Shown here: positions 62,704-64,000 of the stretch, one piece after another | Layout of the letters: each line of letters opens with the position of its first letter | Position numbering within the stretch: the first letter of the stretch is position 1 | Source of the DNA: Dechloromonas denitrificans | GTDB taxonomy: Bacteria; Pseudomonadota; Gammaproteobacteria; Burkholderiales; Rhodocyclaceae | DNA: 64,000 bases | NCBI RefSeq assembly: GCF_001551835.1 | Contig: NZ_LODL01000021.1 | Location: 161,750-225,749 of the forward strand | Reading direction: 5' to 3' | Translations under genes and position numbers: made by a program | The notes under the pieces: generated by a model | Told to the model about the DNA's origin: nothing | Databases searched by the model: none | What the model saw: only the letters and a program-made list of their open reading frames with translations

Positions 62704-63895
62704 ACAACCTCCAGTCATCCCGCAAAGCTGTGTCTTGTTTGCCACGGCCGACTGGGATGAACCCTACTGGACCAATAAGCAGCACTGCGCCCAATCCCTC
62801 GCGGAACTCGGCACCCGGGTGCTGTATGTGGAAAGCGTGGGCCTGCGCAGCCCCAAGGCCGGCAGCGCGAAAGATTGGGGCCGCCTGTCGAACCGGCTGC
62901 GCAAGGGCCTGTTGTCATTACTGCTCGGCGCCCGCGAGCGCTCGCCCGGCATCTTCGTGCTCTCGCCGCTGCTGATTCCTGCCGGCCACCGCCATCCCGC
63001 TACCCGCGCCCTCAACCGCTGGCTGCTCAGGGCCGCCATCGCCCGCAGTACTTGGCAGCGTGACTTCTCGCGCCCGCTCATCTGGACCTACCACCCCTTC
63101 ATGCTGGATGTTATTGACGGCATGGAGACTGGCCCTGTGCTCTATCACTGCGTGGACGACTTGGCCGCTGTGCCTGGCGTGGATGCCGCCACCTTCCGTG
63201 CCGCTGAGGCCAGGCTGCTCCAGCACGCCAACGTCGTGTTCGCCACTGCCCCGGCGCTGGCCGAGCACTGCAAAAAGCACAACCCCAATTCCCACTTCCT
63301 GCCCAACGTGGTGGATGCCGAACACTTCGGTAAGGCACTCGAGCCGGGCCCCGTCCCGGCCGACCTAGCTCACATCCCTGAGCCGCGCCTGTGTTACCAC
63401 GGCGTGCTCTCCGACTTCAAGATCGACTTCCAACTCCTGCTCGATGCCGCACGCCTGAAGCCTGAATGGAGCTGGGTCTTGATCGGCGAAGAGCGCGAAG
63501 GCCAGAGCAGTTCGCGGTTGGCTGAACTGGCGAAACTGCCGAACGTGCATTTCCTCGGATATAAGCCGTATTCCGTATTACCCGATTACCTGCGCGGCAT
63601 GCGGGTCGGCCTGCTGCCCTCGCTGATCAACGACTATACGCGGGGCATGTTCCCGATGAAGTACTTTGAATACATCGCAGCTGGATTGCCGGTAGTTTCC
63701 ACGCCGCTGGACTTTACCCGGACCCACAACGCTGGGCTAGAAAGTGGTGCCACCCCAGAAAATTTTGTTGCAGCAATTCATCGTCAACTGGGTTCAGGAC
63801 GCTTCAGCATGTTTCAGGTTTCAGAACTGGTGGGATCCAATACCTGGCAGGGGCGCACGATCAAGATGTTGAGTGATTTGGGTTATGCCGAATAA
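62687..63895 (+). CDS. Glycosyltransferase, GT4-like
   Basis: About 402 residues if started at 62687 (overlapping the wecB stop by 17 bp); an ATG at 62696 is equally possible and a further upstream start at 62633 would overlap wecB by 71 bp. The fold is GT-B: the N-terminal half begins VLFATADWDEPYW, a middle linker LPNVVDAEHFG, and the C-terminal half has LIGEEREGQS, VHFLGYKPYSVLPDYLRGM and an acidic/Glu site in MFPMKYFEYIAAGLPVVST. It should add a sugar from a nucleotide donor to the cluster's glycan. Confidence 0.85.
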   Translation: MNSMVEQPPVIPQSCVLFATADWDEPYWTNKQHCAQSLAELGTRVLYVESVGLRSPKAGSAKDWGRLSNRLRKGLLSLLLGARERSPGIFVLSPLLIPAGHRHPATRALNRWLLRAAIARSTWQRDFSRPLIWTYHPFMLDVIDGMETGPVLYHCVDDLAAVPGVDAATFRAAEARLLQHANVVFATAPALAEHCKKHNPNSHFLPNVVDAEHFGKALEPGPVPADLAHIPEPRLCYHGVLSDFKIDFQLLLDAARLKPEWSWVLIGEEREGQSSSRLAELAKLPNVHFLGYKPYSVLPDYLRGMRVGLLPSLINDYTRGMFPMKYFEYIAAGLPVVSTPLDFTRTHNAGLESGATPENFVAAIHRQLGSGRFSMFQVSELVGSNTWQGRTIKMLSDLGYAE

Positions 63896-63943
63896 CGTTG
63901 GCAGCTGCGGCAATTAACAAGCAGTTCCTTTTGAAAGGTTGAG

Positions 63944-64000
63944 ATGATGAAATTGGCTCCCCAGATGTTCGATATGCCCCATCAGAATGGGTGGCTGGAT
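63944..64000 (+). CDS. Start of the next cluster gene (partial)
   Basis: After a 48-base gap and an AAAGG ribosome site, an ATGATG opens a frame reading MMKLAPQMFDMPHQNGWLD to the window end. 19 codons are too few to name a family. Its position suggests another polysaccharide-cluster protein. Confidence 0.45.
   Translation, partial: MMKLAPQMFDMPHQNGWLD

Overview
The window looks like a chromosomal segment of a GC-rich betaproteobacterium of the Rhodocyclales/Azonexaceae type (Dechloromonas- or Azonexus-like). This is inferred from gene content and order: gyrA-serC-pheA-hisC-tyrA, uvrA near an MFS transporter and ssb, split rfaE2, FolE2, and many c-di-GMP and sensory proteins. No rRNA, tRNA, CRISPR array, insertion sequence or prophage was found. 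Genes are densely packed, with many ATGA or TGATG stop/start overlaps. No gene-free stretch exceeds about 250 bases.

Layout. (1) 1-4635: an apparent light/oxidative-stress module. A LitR/CarH-type MerR-cobalamin regulator is divergent from gpx, folE2, an FAD oxidoreductase, DUF1365 and a CFA-type methyltransferase (cut by the window edge). The shared 108-bp spacer holds face-to-face promoters flanked by TTTGTC/GACAAA boxes. (2) 4784-14767: a soluble two-PAS chemoreceptor, rfaE2, kup, an HDOD protein, a cytochrome c'-like lipoprotein, a TonB-like protein, DUF2721, ssb, an MFS transporter and azlCD. (3) 15018-19443: uvrA behind a LexA box, a hypothetical gene, dgkA and an SRPBCC protein. (4) 19458-27019: a tripartite heavy-metal RND efflux system divergent from a TctDE/QseBC-like two-component system. 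(5) 27041-34159: an LTA-synthase-like sulfatase gene preceded by four GTGAG repeats at exact 11-bp steps, a small membrane protein, and a tightly coupled operon of two periplasmic binding proteins, a membrane diguanylate cyclase and a two-component pair.

(6) 34229-43044: an AddAB/RecB-like helicase-nuclease pair with a PAS-GGDEF-EAL gene lying between its subunits. (7) 43073-47760: an Ala/Pro/Lys-rich secreted protein, a patatin/beta-barrel protein (PlpD-like), an OmpA-family protein and an amidohydrolase. (8) 47858-54645: gyrA and aromatic/serine/histidine biosynthesis genes. (9) 54645-64000: an exported ATP-dependent DNA ligase where aroA-cmk-rpsA would usually follow tyrA, then a surface-polysaccharide cluster (GDP-mannose synthesis, ABC exporter, CapK-like adenylate-forming enzyme, polysaccharide deacetylase, UDP-GlcNAc 2-epimerase, glycosyltransferase) that runs off the right edge.

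Most attractive for follow-up: the LitR module with its overlapping promoters, the binding-protein/DGC/two-component operon with the nearby 11-bp repeat array, and the c-di-GMP gene inside the addAB-like pair. All functions are read from protein motifs and context; no database search was possible.
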